From assembly GCA_965247355.1 (NCBI GenBank), contig OZ252011.1, positions 2,914,001 to 2,978,000 on the forward strand: 64,000 nt of DNA. Direction: 5' to 3'. Below are positions 1 to 9,127 of this stretch, one piece after another. The DNA comes from RHLJ01 sp965247355. Lineage in GTDB: Bacteria; Bacteroidota; Rhodothermia; Balneolales; Balneolaceae. The position numbers and the translations under genes were made by a program. The notes under the pieces are model-generated. The model saw only the letters and a list, made by a program, of their open reading frames with translations. It was not told the origin of the DNA and made no database searches. Each line of letters opens with the position of its first letter. The stretch's first letter is position 1.

Positions 1-1293
1 GCAGTAGATGGATGGTTCACTATGCATGAACGTTTTGGTTCTGTATCTATGGAGGATATTCTAGCTGAACCAACCTGGTATGCCGAAAATGGCTTCCCTG
101 TCAGTGAAGCTATTTCAGCCAGCTGGAGACGAAGTGCTCCTCGCCTGAGCAGACAGCCCGGGGCTTTCAAAGAAACCTTCACCTTTGATGGGCGTGGACC
201 AAATAAAGGTGAGGTTTTTAAAAATCCGGATTTAGGAAATACCTTCCGCTTACTGGCTTCTGAAGGGCGGGATGCTTTCTATCGTGGTGAGATTGCAGAA
301 AAGATTGATGCCTGGATGAAAGAGAATAATGGCTATCTCCGCTATGAAGATTTTGACCAGCATACCTCCACATGGGTTGAGCCACAAACCGTTAATTATC
401 GGGGCTATGATGTATATCAGGTTGGTGGAAATGTGCAGGGAACGGCAGTACTACAAATGCTGAATATCCTGGAAGGATACGACTTGAAAGAAACGGGTTT
501 TGCCACTGCCGAGACGTACCACTTGTTCATTGAAGCAAAAAAACTAGCTTTTGAAGACCGGGCCAAGCATTATGCCGACCCCGCTTTTTATGATGTCCCT
601 TATGAGACGCTATTATCCAAAGAATATGCGGCCGAACGTCGTAAGCTAATCAGCGAAACTGCTCGCGAAGATATTACTACCGGAGTGGATGTGCTAGAAG
701 ATGGCGATACCATTTATCTCACAACTGCTGATCAATACGGAAATATGGTTTCCCTCATTCAAAGTAATTTCAGAGGAATGGGAACCGGATTCGTAGTTCC
801 CGGAACCGGATTTAGTTTCCAAAACCGTGGCGAGCTTTTCTCTCTGGATCCCAACCACCCTAATGTATATGAACCGGGAAAACGTCCTTTCCACACTATA
901 ATCCCGGGATTTGTAATGAAAGATGGAGAACCATTTATGACCATTGGAAATATGGGCGGTGCATATCAACCTATGGGACATGTGAGTCTGATCACCAACG
1001 TAATCGACTTCGGGATGAATATGCAGCAGGCTGGTGATGCTTTAAGATGGGCTCATTCCGGCTCCACAAGTCCAACTGATGATGTGAATGACCGCCTCAC
1101 TGATGTGGGAATGGTAAGCATCGAAAGCTCAATCGACTATCAGATTGTCCGTGACCTGGAGGCTATGGGACATGAGGTACAAATTGGTCATAGCTTTTTT
1201 GGGCGCTTCCAGGCAATCATGCGCGACCTTGAAACCGGAGTTTATTACGGCGCTTCAGAATCCAGAGTAGATGGACAAGCTGCGGGTTACTAA
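1..1293 (+). CDS. gamma-glutamyltransferase family protein, 5' end outside window
   Basis: Ntn-hydrolase of the gamma-glutamyltranspeptidase family. The frame is open from base 1 (AVDGWFT precedes the first Met at 22), so the N-terminal part, including any signal peptide, lies outside the window. Family members cleave themselves just before a catalytic Thr to give large and small subunits. The best candidate is the Thr coded at 709-711 in GDTIYLTTADQYGN. The glycine-rich loop GNMGGAYQPMGH, near visible residue 320, is where the oxyanion hole sits. The QPMGH variant is also seen in GGT-like acylases of the YwrD type, so glutathione as substrate is not certain. The gene ends in TAA at 1291-1293, directly before a bidirectional hairpin. 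Confidence 0.88.
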   Translation, partial: AVDGWFTMHERFGSVSMEDILAEPTWYAENGFPVSEAISASWRRSAPRLSRQPGAFKETFTFDGRGPNKGEVFKNPDLGNTFRLLASEGRDAFYRGEIAEKIDAWMKENNGYLRYEDFDQHTSTWVEPQTVNYRGYDVYQVGGNVQGTAVLQMLNILEGYDLKETGFATAETYHLFIEAKKLAFEDRAKHYADPAFYDVPYETLLSKEYAAERRKLISETAREDITTGVDVLEDGDTIYLTTADQYGNMVSLIQSNFRGMGTGFVVPGTGFSFQNRGELFSLDPNHPNVYEPGKRPFHTIIPGFVMKDGEPFMTIGNMGGAYQPMGHVSLITNVIDFGMNMQQAGDALRWAHSGSTSPTDDVNDRLTDVGMVSIESSIDYQIVRDLEAMGHEVQIGHSFFGRFQAIMRDLETGVYYGASESRVDGQAAGY

Positions 1294-1330
1294 AAAAACA
1301 AAAAAGCCCCGCACAATCTGTACGGGGCTT
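1292..1330 (-). terminator. rho-independent terminator of the tRNA-Phe transcript
   Basis: An 8-bp perfect stem (AAGCCCCG at 1304-1311, CGGGGCTT at 1323-1330) encloses an 11-base loop. Read on the minus strand, the stem is followed by a T-rich run (TTTTTTGTTTTTTT). It therefore ends transcription coming from recJ and tRNA-Phe. On the plus strand it may also stop the GGT-family transcript, but no T-run follows there. Confidence 0.8.
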
Positions 1331-1340
1331 TGAGTCTTCG

Positions 1341-1413
<73 letters not shown>

Positions 1414-1461
1414 CTTCAGAAGGACGGCAAAGATAAAGCCTTTGTTAGCTACATACAATAG

Positions 1462-1470
1462 TTATCCACA
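1462..1470. promoter_or_regulatory. single DnaA-box-like 9-mer
   Basis: TTATCCACA, identical to the classical DnaA box, lies between recJ and tRNA-Phe. A single box can occur by chance and no cluster surrounds it. Confidence 0.25.
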
Positions 1471-1476
1471 AGAATG

Positions 1477-3180
1477 TTAAGAAAGATGGATATCTTTTAA
1501 GCGCATCTGTAATGTGCGCCGGCCATTCCAGAAATTTTCTTCTAATACATAGGCTACATCAAACTTTTCGCCACCCCGTACTGAGGGCAGAAATTCGTGC
1601 ATATTGAATCCAATTGTGTCAAATACGCCGGATCCGTTTTGCCTTACTTTCATCTTTAGGTGTCCGTTTCCTACAACGGTCGGAATTCCCACCGCTTCAA
1701 CTCCTTCTGATACAAAAGTTGGGCGAAGGTTTGCAGGACCAAAGGGTTTAAACTGTGCCAGTAACTTCCAGAACTTCATATCAATTTCACTCAGATCCAG
1801 CTTGCAGTCAATGGAAAGCTCCGGATCGAACTTATTACCCGACAATCCACGGTATGCAATTTGATTAAGTCGGCGCCTGAATTCTGGCAAATTCTTTTCT
1901 TCAAGGGTTAGTCCGGCTGCAAATTCATGCCCACCAAATTGCTCCAATAAATCTTCACATTGCTTCATGGCGTCATAAATATTGAAGCCTTTTATACTTC
2001 TTGCGGAGCCTTTAATCTTACCATCTACATTACTAAGCATCACCGCAGGGCGATGAAACATATCAACCAGACGGGAAGCAACAATTCCTATCACACCCAG
2101 GTGCCAGTCTTCTTTATAAAGAACCAGCGTTGAAATTTCATCCATATCCAGGTCGTCATCAATCTGAGCAAGCGCCTCTTCCATAGTCATTGAGTCTTTA
2201 TCACGCCTTTTCAGGTTGATGGATTCAAGTTCGTAAGCGAGTGCTTTTGCTTCTGAATAAGATTCAGCGATCATCAACTTTACAGCCGTTGAAGCATCTC
2301 CCATTCTTCCCGCAGCGTTTATCCTTGGTCCGATCGAAAACACAATTTTGGAAGTGGTAATATCCTGAATTGGCATTTTAATCAATTCCATCAGCGCTTT
2401 AATTCCAACTCTTGGAGAACTTTGAATCATCTGCAAGCCGGCCTTCATTAGAATTCGGTTCTCATCAATAATTGGAACGATGTCAGAGGCAATGGAAATA
2501 GCTACCAGATCCAGAAACTTATAGGCTATAGAGTCGGGAAGTCCGAGTCGTTTTAATGTTCCTTGTATAAGCTTGAACCCAACTCCGGCTCCGGATAAAC
2601 CATCAAATGGATAATCACAATCAGGGCGTTTTGGGTCTAATACGGCTGCAGCATCGGGGATGACATCTCCAACCGTATGGTGATCACAAATGATCAGCTC
2701 CATCCCTTTTTCTTTGATTTCTACCGCTTCTTTTATCGCGGTGATTCCACAATCCACAGAAACAATCAAATTGGCTCCTATGTCTTGTGCATACTGAATT
2801 CCTTCAGGATTAATCCCATAGCCTTCTTTAAATCGGTGCGGGATATAGTAATCCGCATCAACCCCAAACTCTTTCAGGAAAGTATATAAGCATGATGTAG
2901 CCGTAGTACCATCTACGTCGTAATCACCGTAAACAAGCACTTTTTCGCTTTTACGTATAGCCAGAGCGAGTCTTTCTGCACCCAACTCCATATCCTTCAT
3001 TAAAAAAGGATCGTGTAGAAGATCTATAGTAGGTCTGAAAAAAGTCTTTGCATTATCATAATTTTCTATGCCACGGATAGCCAGTAAACGGGCTATTTTT
3101 TCCGGAACTCCGAGCGCCTGCTGTAGCATGGGCACACGTTCCTTCTGCTCCGGCTGTGAATACACCCAGCGGAATGACAT
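1477..3180 (-). CDS. recJ: single-stranded-DNA-specific exonuclease RecJ
   Basis: 5'-3' single-strand exonuclease used in recombination and mismatch/base-excision repair. DHH-family phosphoesterase motifs are present: the metal-binding DYDVDG at residues 86-91, SVDCG around 141-145, and the name-giving DHH at 166-168. The DHHA1 domain includes GGHEFAAGL near residue 423, and an OB-like C-terminal part ends in the MRLKDI motif. The length of 567 residues is normal for RecJ. It is transcribed away from the leucine dehydrogenase gene and toward tRNA-Phe. Confidence 0.95.
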   Translation of the reverse strand: MSFRWVYSQPEQKERVPMLQQALGVPEKIARLLAIRGIENYDNAKTFFRPTIDLLHDPFLMKDMELGAERLALAIRKSEKVLVYGDYDVDGTTATSCLYTFLKEFGVDADYYIPHRFKEGYGINPEGIQYAQDIGANLIVSVDCGITAIKEAVEIKEKGMELIICDHHTVGDVIPDAAAVLDPKRPDCDYPFDGLSGAGVGFKLIQGTLKRLGLPDSIAYKFLDLVAISIASDIVPIIDENRILMKAGLQMIQSSPRVGIKALMELIKMPIQDITTSKIVFSIGPRINAAGRMGDASTAVKLMIAESYSEAKALAYELESINLKRRDKDSMTMEEALAQIDDDLDMDEISTLVLYKEDWHLGVIGIVASRLVDMFHRPAVMLSNVDGKIKGSARSIKGFNIYDAMKQCEDLLEQFGGHEFAAGLTLEEKNLPEFRRRLNQIAYRGLSGNKFDPELSIDCKLDLSEIDMKFWKLLAQFKPFGPANLRPTFVSEGVEAVGIPTVVGNGHLKMKVRQNGSGVFDTIGFNMHEFLPSVRGGEKFDVAYVLEENFWNGRRTLQMRLKDIHLS

Positions 3181-3485
3181 GATTTACCTTTATTTTATTT
3201 TTATTCATAAAAGGCTATCCGGCGATCAAACCGAAACACCAAAGTGCTCTGCACCTAATTGTCCTTAAAATACAACTTTGTTGGTTACTTTCATCAAAAG
3301 CTCAAAGTCTTTATAAGTTTTATAACTTTGATTTATCATCAATTGCTCATTCGCTCTGTACTATAGCTCAACATGATTAGTAACCTGTTTTATTAACATA
3401 TATTTTGCAGCTTAAACTTTTTGATGTGGATTTTGGTTAGATAAAACGAGAGCTTTGGAAGCGGTTCCATACAAATGAAATTCCC
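3181..3485. other. divergent intergenic region between recJ and leucine dehydrogenase
   Basis: This 305-base AT-rich stretch separates two divergent genes and must contain both promoters. I see no RNA gene, no reliable small coding frame, and no repeat family member in it. No promoter boxes stand out clearly enough to place. Confidence 0.5.
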
Positions 3486-4661
3486 ATGATAGATTCCCCA
3501 TTGAAAGAGAATAAAGTTACCACTACAGAAGATCCAAATTTCCCAATCTTCAACGCTTTGCAAAGTAAAGACCATGAACAGGTTGTACTTTGCTCTGATC
3601 CCGAAACCGGATTGCGTGCTATTATTGCTATTCACAATACCACACTTGGCCCGGCCCTTGGGGGAACGAGAATGTGGATGTATAAGTCAGAGGAAGCTGC
3701 ATTAAAAGATGTCCTTCGCTTATCTCGTGGAATGACTTATAAAGCAGCAATTTCCGGATTGAATCTGGGTGGGGGGAAAGCTGTTATAATAGGCGACCCT
3801 CATACTGATAAGAACGAAGCTTTATTCCGCGCTTTTGGGCGTTTTGTGGATGGACTTGGTGGCCGATACATTACAGCAGAAGATGTTGGTATGGAAGTAC
3901 AAGATATGGAATGGATTTATTCAGAAACCAAATACGTAACCGGTATTCCTGAAACTCTGGGTGGTAGCGGTAATCCTTCTCCGGTAACAGCTTACGGCGT
4001 GTATATGGGGGCGAAGGCTTGTGCTAAAAAAGCATATGGAAATGATTCCCTATCAGGAAAACGAATTGCACTTCAGGGCGCCGGTCATGTGGCTTCCTAT
4101 TTTGCTAAACACGCTGCTAAAGAAGGCGCTAAGTTATTTATCACTGATATCTATACAGAAAAAGCACTGTCTCTGGCGGATGAAATCGGTGCTGAAGTTG
4201 TTTCTCCGGATGAAATTTATGGTCTGGATGTAGACATCTTTACACCTTGTGCTCTTGGTGGGGTGATTAATGACGATACCATTGATCAGTTTAAGTGTGA
4301 TATCATCGCAGGTGGTGCTAACAATGTGCTGGATATTGAAGATCGCCACGGGCAAATGTTGCTGGATAAAGGAATTATTTATGCGCCTGATTATGTGATC
4401 AATGCAGGTGGAATCATCAACATCTCCAGCGAACTTGAAGGCTATAATCGTGAGCAGGCAATGAATCGTACTCAAAAGATTTATGATACTACTCTCAATA
4501 TTTTGAAGTACTCTGAGGACCATGAAATTCCAACATATAAAGCTTCGAATATACTAGCCGAAGAACGTATTGCTTCTGTTGGCCGTCTGAAGTCGAAGTA
4601 TTCTTCCAAGAGCCATTTTTCAGGCAGACTTGGGGAAATGTATATGACGGATCGACGATAA
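3486..4661 (+). CDS. leucine dehydrogenase (Glu/Leu/Phe/Val dehydrogenase family)
   Basis: NAD-dependent oxidative deamination of branched-chain amino acids (Leu, Val, Ile) to the 2-oxo acids. The substrate-binding GPALGGTRMW (about 55-64), the lysine in GMTYKAA (K86) and the catalytic LNLGGGK (K98) match the leucine/phenylalanine dehydrogenase branch rather than hexameric glutamate dehydrogenases. The Rossmann motif GAGHVASYFA follows near residue 198. At 391 residues it is slightly longer than the usual 360-370, because of about 25 N-terminal residues before the conserved core. The start at 3486 is the first Met of the frame and could be a few codons early. It is monocistronic, with a repeat-bearing spacer downstream. 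Confidence 0.9.
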   Translation: MIDSPLKENKVTTTEDPNFPIFNALQSKDHEQVVLCSDPETGLRAIIAIHNTTLGPALGGTRMWMYKSEEAALKDVLRLSRGMTYKAAISGLNLGGGKAVIIGDPHTDKNEALFRAFGRFVDGLGGRYITAEDVGMEVQDMEWIYSETKYVTGIPETLGGSGNPSPVTAYGVYMGAKACAKKAYGNDSLSGKRIALQGAGHVASYFAKHAAKEGAKLFITDIYTEKALSLADEIGAEVVSPDEIYGLDVDIFTPCALGGVINDDTIDQFKCDIIAGGANNVLDIEDRHGQMLLDKGIIYAPDYVINAGGIINISSELEGYNREQAMNRTQKIYDTTLNILKYSEDHEIPTYKASNILAEERIASVGRLKSKYSSKSHFSGRLGEMYMTDRR

Positions 4662-4687
4662 TTATATTTACAGTCTCTTTTCCTATC

Positions 4688-4714
4688 GTCATCCTGAGGA
4701 TAGCCCGAAAGATC
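4688..4714. repeat. GTCATCCTGAGG-type intergenic repeat copy
   Basis: A copy of the short palindromic family that reads GTCATCCTGAGGAT...CCGAAGGATC at other intergenic sites (compare 11783-11810; 12669-12696 is the reverse complement). A partial second copy, CAGGATGAC, occurs near 4786-4794. It sits between the leucine dehydrogenase gene and hslO. Confidence 0.6.
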
Positions 4715-4896
4715 TTTGCAAATAACAAACTCCGTTCTTGTTAACTTAATAAATCAACGCTCTAACGAAAATCCTAAAACCAGCTCAGGATGACCTCTGA
4801 TCGCTATCCAGTTCTATCAATCCGATAACCAAAAACTACCTTCTTTCCCCTGATTTTCTCCTTATCTTTCATGCTTAATATTTATCAAAACAGGAT

Positions 4897-5799
4897 ATGA
4901 ACAGAGAGGATTACGAATTTAAGGACCGGCTGATTAAAGGCATTACAGAAGACGGCAATTTCAAAATATCAGTAGTGAAGACTACAGATGTAGTTAAAGA
5001 GGCCAGGGAACGACATGGATTATCATTGCTTAATACCGTTCTGCTTGGAAAGGCTTTAACCGCTGCTATGTTACTGGCTTCTGAATTGAAAAAGGAAGAG
5101 CGTATTCAACTTCGTCTTGATGGTAGCGGACCCGTAGGATCAATAACTGCCGAAGCAAACAGTCTTGGAGAAATCCGGGGTTATGTAGCAAACCCGCAAG
5201 CAGAACTTGATTACTCAGATCCCAAAGTAACAATTGGCGATGGCATTGGTCTTGGTATTCTCACCTTTACTAAAATACTTTATAACGAAGCTGAGCCACG
5301 AACAAGCAGTATCGAAATTGTAAACGGAGATATAAATTCAGATGTAGCTCAATACCTGGCTCAATCAGAACAAATTCCATCCGCTGTTATTCTTGATATA
5401 GGCATTGACGAAGATGGAAATCTAACTGAAGCAGGAGGAATTCTTCTGCAACGATTACCCGGAGCTCCTGAAGGTCAGATTGATATGCTGCAGGAACGCT
5501 TGGGTTCTTTCCCTCCAGTTGATAAGCTGTTAGAGGATGGCCAATATATTGATGAAATCATGAGCAGCGCCTTGTCACCAATTAAGGTAAAAGAGTTGAA
5601 TCGCCAACTGGTGGATTTCTTCTGCAGATGTTCTAAAGATCGTTTCATGGACGCACTTTCTATGTTGAATATTGACGACTTAAAAGATATGGCCGGGGAT
5701 GGTCAGGAAGTTTCATGTCACTACTGCAACAATACCGAGCACATCTCGAAAGAGGAGGTTGCGAAATTGATCAACGAGGCACAGGCGAAACTAAACTAA
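4897..5799 (+). CDS. hslO: Hsp33 redox-regulated chaperone
   Basis: Cytosolic holdase chaperone switched on by oxidation. The C-terminal redox switch is intact: CxC (C243, C245) and CxxC (C274, C277), the four zinc ligands that form disulfides under oxidative stress. The N-terminal core has the Hsp33 features LLGKALTAAMLLASELK and LRLDGSGPVGSITAEA. The 300-residue length is typical. It starts a likely operon: the next gene begins 6 bases after its stop and NDH-2 follows 15 bases after that one. Confidence 0.95.
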   Translation: MNREDYEFKDRLIKGITEDGNFKISVVKTTDVVKEARERHGLSLLNTVLLGKALTAAMLLASELKKEERIQLRLDGSGPVGSITAEANSLGEIRGYVANPQAELDYSDPKVTIGDGIGLGILTFTKILYNEAEPRTSSIEIVNGDINSDVAQYLAQSEQIPSAVILDIGIDEDGNLTEAGGILLQRLPGAPEGQIDMLQERLGSFPPVDKLLEDGQYIDEIMSSALSPIKVKELNRQLVDFFCRCSKDRFMDALSMLNIDDLKDMAGDGQEVSCHYCNNTEHISKEEVAKLINEAQAKLN

Positions 5800-5805
5800 G
5801 GTATT

Positions 5806-6630
5806 ATGGGCAAGCTCACTGACGATGAAATCAGATTACTAATTAAACGGGCTTCCGTATTCCAAAAGTTTAATGAGCAATCTCCCCATAAAGATTCCGT
5901 ATTTAATGAAGAGGATTATCAAACACTCTTTGAGATCGCTGATAACCTGAATCTTGACCGACAGTATATTAAGGAAGCTTTGATTGAGCATCAGGGAATT
6001 GAATCCGAAGATCCCATTAAAGTTGATACCGGAAATCAAACCGATGTCCATGTCACTGCTCAGGCTAATGGATCTATTGATGGATCTGTTCTTAATGAAA
6101 TCAGAGCCAATCTGGAATACCACTTCAATACTGTAGGCAAGATAACACGGCGTAATAAAAAGATTTTTTGGAAAGCTAGCCCATCAGGACCATCTCGGCT
6201 TTTCTCTATTACTAATTCCCCCGAATTGGAAATCTCCCAAAAAGATAACCGGGTTAAATTTTCAGTTCGCCAGAATTTGAGCTCGCTTAATAAACTCTTC
6301 GCTTTTCCTGCTTTTGCCATATTTATTTCTTTCATGATGCTCGCTGCGGTTATTTTTGATCAGGTTCAGGGTGATGGGCGAATTCCAATGACTATACTTC
6401 CCGGTTTTTTCTTAACCGCCAGCTTCTTTTTCTCAAGATTTATTAAACGCAGAAAACTTAAGAGAAAAGAAAAGCTTGTCGAGCTACTTGGCACTTTTCA
6501 ACAAATTGTGGAGCGCCACTTTCTTGCAGGCAAATCAGAATCCAAGTCGAAAGACAGAATAAAAATTCCGGATTTGGATGATATTGAAGTGCAAGAAACG
6601 GTAACTTCAGGTGAAAAGGAAAACTCCTAA
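5806..6630 (+). CDS. hypothetical two-pass membrane protein
   Basis: Function unknown. The N-terminal 60 residues (LTDDEIRLLIKRASVFQKF...) are helical, with an EDYQTLFEIADNLNLD segment reminiscent of small domains found in stress-related membrane proteins. Two hydrophobic segments lie at about residues 164-185 and 194-212, followed by a basic RFIKRRKLKRKEK stop-transfer region and an acidic tail. The first 160 residues are probably cytosolic. It is sandwiched between hslO and the NDH-2 gene with very short gaps, so co-transcription with a redox chaperone and a respiratory dehydrogenase is likely. Confidence 0.7.
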   Translation: MGKLTDDEIRLLIKRASVFQKFNEQSPHKDSVFNEEDYQTLFEIADNLNLDRQYIKEALIEHQGIESEDPIKVDTGNQTDVHVTAQANGSIDGSVLNEIRANLEYHFNTVGKITRRNKKIFWKASPSGPSRLFSITNSPELEISQKDNRVKFSVRQNLSSLNKLFAFPAFAIFISFMMLAAVIFDQVQGDGRIPMTILPGFFLTASFFFSRFIKRRKLKRKEKLVELLGTFQQIVERHFLAGKSESKSKDRIKIPDLDDIEVQETVTSGEKENS

Positions 6631-6645
6631 ACTCACTCTATTCTA

Positions 6646-7899
6646 ATGGCTACTCATGTAGTAATTATTGGCGGCGGCTTTGCAGGTATTACCGCGGCTA
6701 AAAATCTCTCTTCTCAAGATTTTAAAGTCACTATCGTTGACAAATCTAATCATCATCTTTTCCAACCATTACTTTATCAGGTTGCGACAGCTGCTTTAAG
6801 CCCTGGTGATATTGCTGTTCCTATACGTTCTGTATTCTCAAAACAGAAAAATATTAATGTTGTATTAGGCAGAGTAGTTTCGATTAGTAAAAAAGACCGG
6901 GTCATCCAACTCGCAGACGGAGACTTGATTTCTTTCGATTATTTAATTGTGGCTACCGGAGCTAAGTATAATTATTTCGGTAACGACGACTGGGAAAAAA
7001 ATGCACCGGGCTTAAAGTCCGTTCAGGATGCAATTCGAATAAGGGAGCGAATTTTACTCTCCCTGGAAGAAGCAGACAAAATACCTGATGTAGAATCCAG
7101 AAAAAAATATCTCACTTTTGTAGTGATTGGAGGAGGGCCAACAGGGGTAGAAATGGCTGGTTCTATTGCCGAGATTGCAAAAAGAAACATGATGAGAGAC
7201 TACCGCAATTTCCATAAGAACGAAACTACTGTACATTTAGTAGAAGCGGCTGGTACTGTACTTAACGGCTACCCGGAATCTCTTTCTGACAGTGCGCTAA
7301 ATACACTAACAAAAATGGGCGTACAGGTAATTTTAAATTCTCCGGTGCAAAAAATTACCAAAGAAGGTGTCCAGTTAAAAAATCATTTTATAGAGACACC
7401 AAATGTGATTTGGGCAGCTGGAGTTGGTGGCACTTCTTTACTGGATGAACTTAAAGATGAAGAAAAAGATCGAAATGGGAGAATAAAGGTTAATAAAGAT
7501 ATGTCTATTAAGACTGACTCAAATATCTTTGTTCTTGGTGATGCCGCTCACTTTGAGGGCAAAGATGGGAAGCCTTTGCCAGGAGTCGCTCAGCCTGCAA
7601 TCCAGCAAGGTAAATTTGTAGCTAAACTAATCAAAAGAGAAAAAGATGGAAAAGCACGTGGGGAGTTTGAGTATAATGACAAAGGGATGATGGCAACAAT
7701 TGGTCGCGCAAAAGCTGTTGCTAATATCAAAGGTGTAAAACTAACCGGGGTAGTAGCCTGGATGCTTTGGGGTGTGATTCACATTTTCTTTTTGATCGGT
7801 TTCCGGAACCGTTTTCGCGTTTTTGGGGAGTGGGTCTGGCATTATATCACCTTTAAACGAGGAGTCCGGCTGATTACTAAAAAGGAAGATTCAGAGTAA
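6646..7899 (+). CDS. ndh: type II NADH:quinone oxidoreductase (NDH-2)
   Basis: Single-subunit, non-proton-pumping FAD enzyme passing electrons from NADH to quinone. The N-terminal FAD Rossmann motif HVVIIGGGFAGITAAKNL occupies about residues 4-21, the NADH-binding motif VVIGGGPTGVEMAG about 159-172, and the second FAD motif ends in LGDAAHF near 300. The LPGVAQPAIQQGK segment lines the quinone site. The C-terminal stretch VVAWMLWGVIHIFFLIGFRNR is the amphipathic/hydrophobic membrane anchor. It is the last gene of the hslO cluster and converges with the Fe-S carrier gene 14 bases away. Confidence 0.93.
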   Translation: MATHVVIIGGGFAGITAAKNLSSQDFKVTIVDKSNHHLFQPLLYQVATAALSPGDIAVPIRSVFSKQKNINVVLGRVVSISKKDRVIQLADGDLISFDYLIVATGAKYNYFGNDDWEKNAPGLKSVQDAIRIRERILLSLEEADKIPDVESRKKYLTFVVIGGGPTGVEMAGSIAEIAKRNMMRDYRNFHKNETTVHLVEAAGTVLNGYPESLSDSALNTLTKMGVQVILNSPVQKITKEGVQLKNHFIETPNVIWAAGVGGTSLLDELKDEEKDRNGRIKVNKDMSIKTDSNIFVLGDAAHFEGKDGKPLPGVAQPAIQQGKFVAKLIKREKDGKARGEFEYNDKGMMATIGRAKAVANIKGVKLTGVVAWMLWGVIHIFFLIGFRNRFRVFGEWVWHYITFKRGVRLITKKEDSE

Positions 7900-7913
7900 T
7901 TCTAATACACACC

Positions 7914-8342
7914 CTAAATCGAAAAGCTAGTACCGCACCCGCAATCTTCGACAGAGTTGGGGTTATCAAAAGTAAAACCTCTGGCATCAAGACCATCAGG
8001 GTAGTCAATTTCGATGCCTTCCAAATAAAGCAGGTGATCCGGGTTTACGATTACTTCAACTCCGAAATTTTCAAACACGGTGTCTTCATCATTGCGGTGA
8101 TCCAAACCTAGTTTGTAACTCAGGCCGGAGCAGCCACCGCCTTCAACGGCCACTCGTAAATACAAGCCTTCTTCCAAAGATTCATCGGCTTTAATTTTTT
8201 GAACTTGCTTAGCTGCTCTTTCGGTAAGACGAACTGGTTCTCCTGTTAACTCTCTTTCTTCGTTTTCAGATGTAGTTTCATCTTCCTCAAAATCAAGGAG
8301 GGACGAGATCACATCATCTAGGTTTTCTTCTTGTGTACTCAT
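7914..8342 (-). CDS. A-type iron-sulfur cluster carrier (HesB/IscA family)
   Basis: Carries and delivers Fe-S clusters to apo-proteins. The three conserved cysteines are present in GGGCSGLSY and in the C-terminal CGCGTSFSI. The core starts with VRLTERAAKQVQKI. About 35 acidic N-terminal residues (NLDDVISSLLDFEEDETTSENEE) precede the family domain and are not part of the usual 105-115-residue protein. Whether it corresponds to IscA, SufA or ErpA cannot be told from this window, because no isc or suf genes are adjacent. Lipoyl synthase (LipA, 10886-11761) is a plausible client. Confidence 0.9.
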   Translation of the reverse strand: MSTQEENLDDVISSLLDFEEDETTSENEERELTGEPVRLTERAAKQVQKIKADESLEEGLYLRVAVEGGGCSGLSYKLGLDHRNDEDTVFENFGVEVIVNPDHLLYLEGIEIDYPDGLDARGFTFDNPNSVEDCGCGTSFSI

Positions 8343-8370
8343 GACTTTTATTATTTAGAACAGGTCAAAA

Positions 8371-9069
8371 TTACGCACTTTTCTTGGAAAATGTATAATG
8401 GGCGGCTCCATCTTTCTCAAACAGGTCTAACACTCCTGCACTCACCAGATTAACTAGAATTTTAGCTGCCGTATAGGTGGTAGTATTGATCAGAATAGAG
8501 AATCGCTCTACAGTGATATCACTGTATTCGTTAAGGAACCTGAAAAGTAAACGCTCTTTTTCTCCATATTCGAAAGTAACACCTTCTTCAGAACTTCTTT
8601 TTTTGAGCACCTCTTCGATTTCATCTGAGGCGATCACACTTTCATCTTCTCTGCGTATATAAACGATTCTACCTTTTTTTCCTTTTACATAGATCGGTTT
8701 TTTCTCTGCCTCAGGGACATCGACCAACAATACATCAATGCCATTAAAGCTGACTAATTCAATCGTAATCTCAGGTTCCGGTACACAGCAGTCTTCCGCG
8801 GCCTGACTAATCCAGAACTCTTCCTCCATGTAGCTTTCAACTCCAACAACTTCACCGTTATCAGCTACTCCGATTAAAAGCTTTCCACCTTTGGTATTTG
8901 CAAAAGCGGCAATTTCTTTAGCCAATTTTTCAGGGGATGCTACTTTATGCTTGAACTCCAGAAATGAGCTTTCTCCGGTAGCAATCAGGTTTTTTAAATC
9001 CTGTTTCGTCATATCCGAAATTTCAACTGTTCCGGTATGCTGTAAATAGAATTCCATCTCGTCTTTCAT
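8371..9069 (-). CDS. AlbA-2/Schlafen-type putative DNA-binding protein with winged-helix end
   Basis: The N-terminal part (TGESSFLEFKHKVASPEKLAKEIAAFANTKGG, then LLIGVADNGEVVGVE) matches the AlbA-2 (formerly AAA-4, Schlafen-like) nucleic-acid-binding fold. IYVKGKKGRIVYIRREDESV is the usual end of that domain. The last 65 residues look like a winged-helix reader. I chose the ATG at 9069: the frame stays open to a GTG at 9090, and an ATG at 9057 is also possible. Targets are unknown. It lies 28 bases upstream of the A-type carrier gene in the same direction and may be co-transcribed with it. Confidence 0.75.
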   Translation of the reverse strand: MKDEMEFYLQHTGTVEISDMTKQDLKNLIATGESSFLEFKHKVASPEKLAKEIAAFANTKGGKLLIGVADNGEVVGVESYMEEEFWISQAAEDCCVPEPEITIELVSFNGIDVLLVDVPEAEKKPIYVKGKKGRIVYIRREDESVIASDEIEEVLKKRSSEEGVTFEYGEKERLLFRFLNEYSDITVERFSILINTTTYTAAKILVNLVSAGVLDLFEKDGAAHYTFSKKSA

Positions 9070-9127
9070 AATGCGCCGTATATAAATCACGACGAACGAT
9101 CAAACTAAACTTTGATCAGACGTCTTG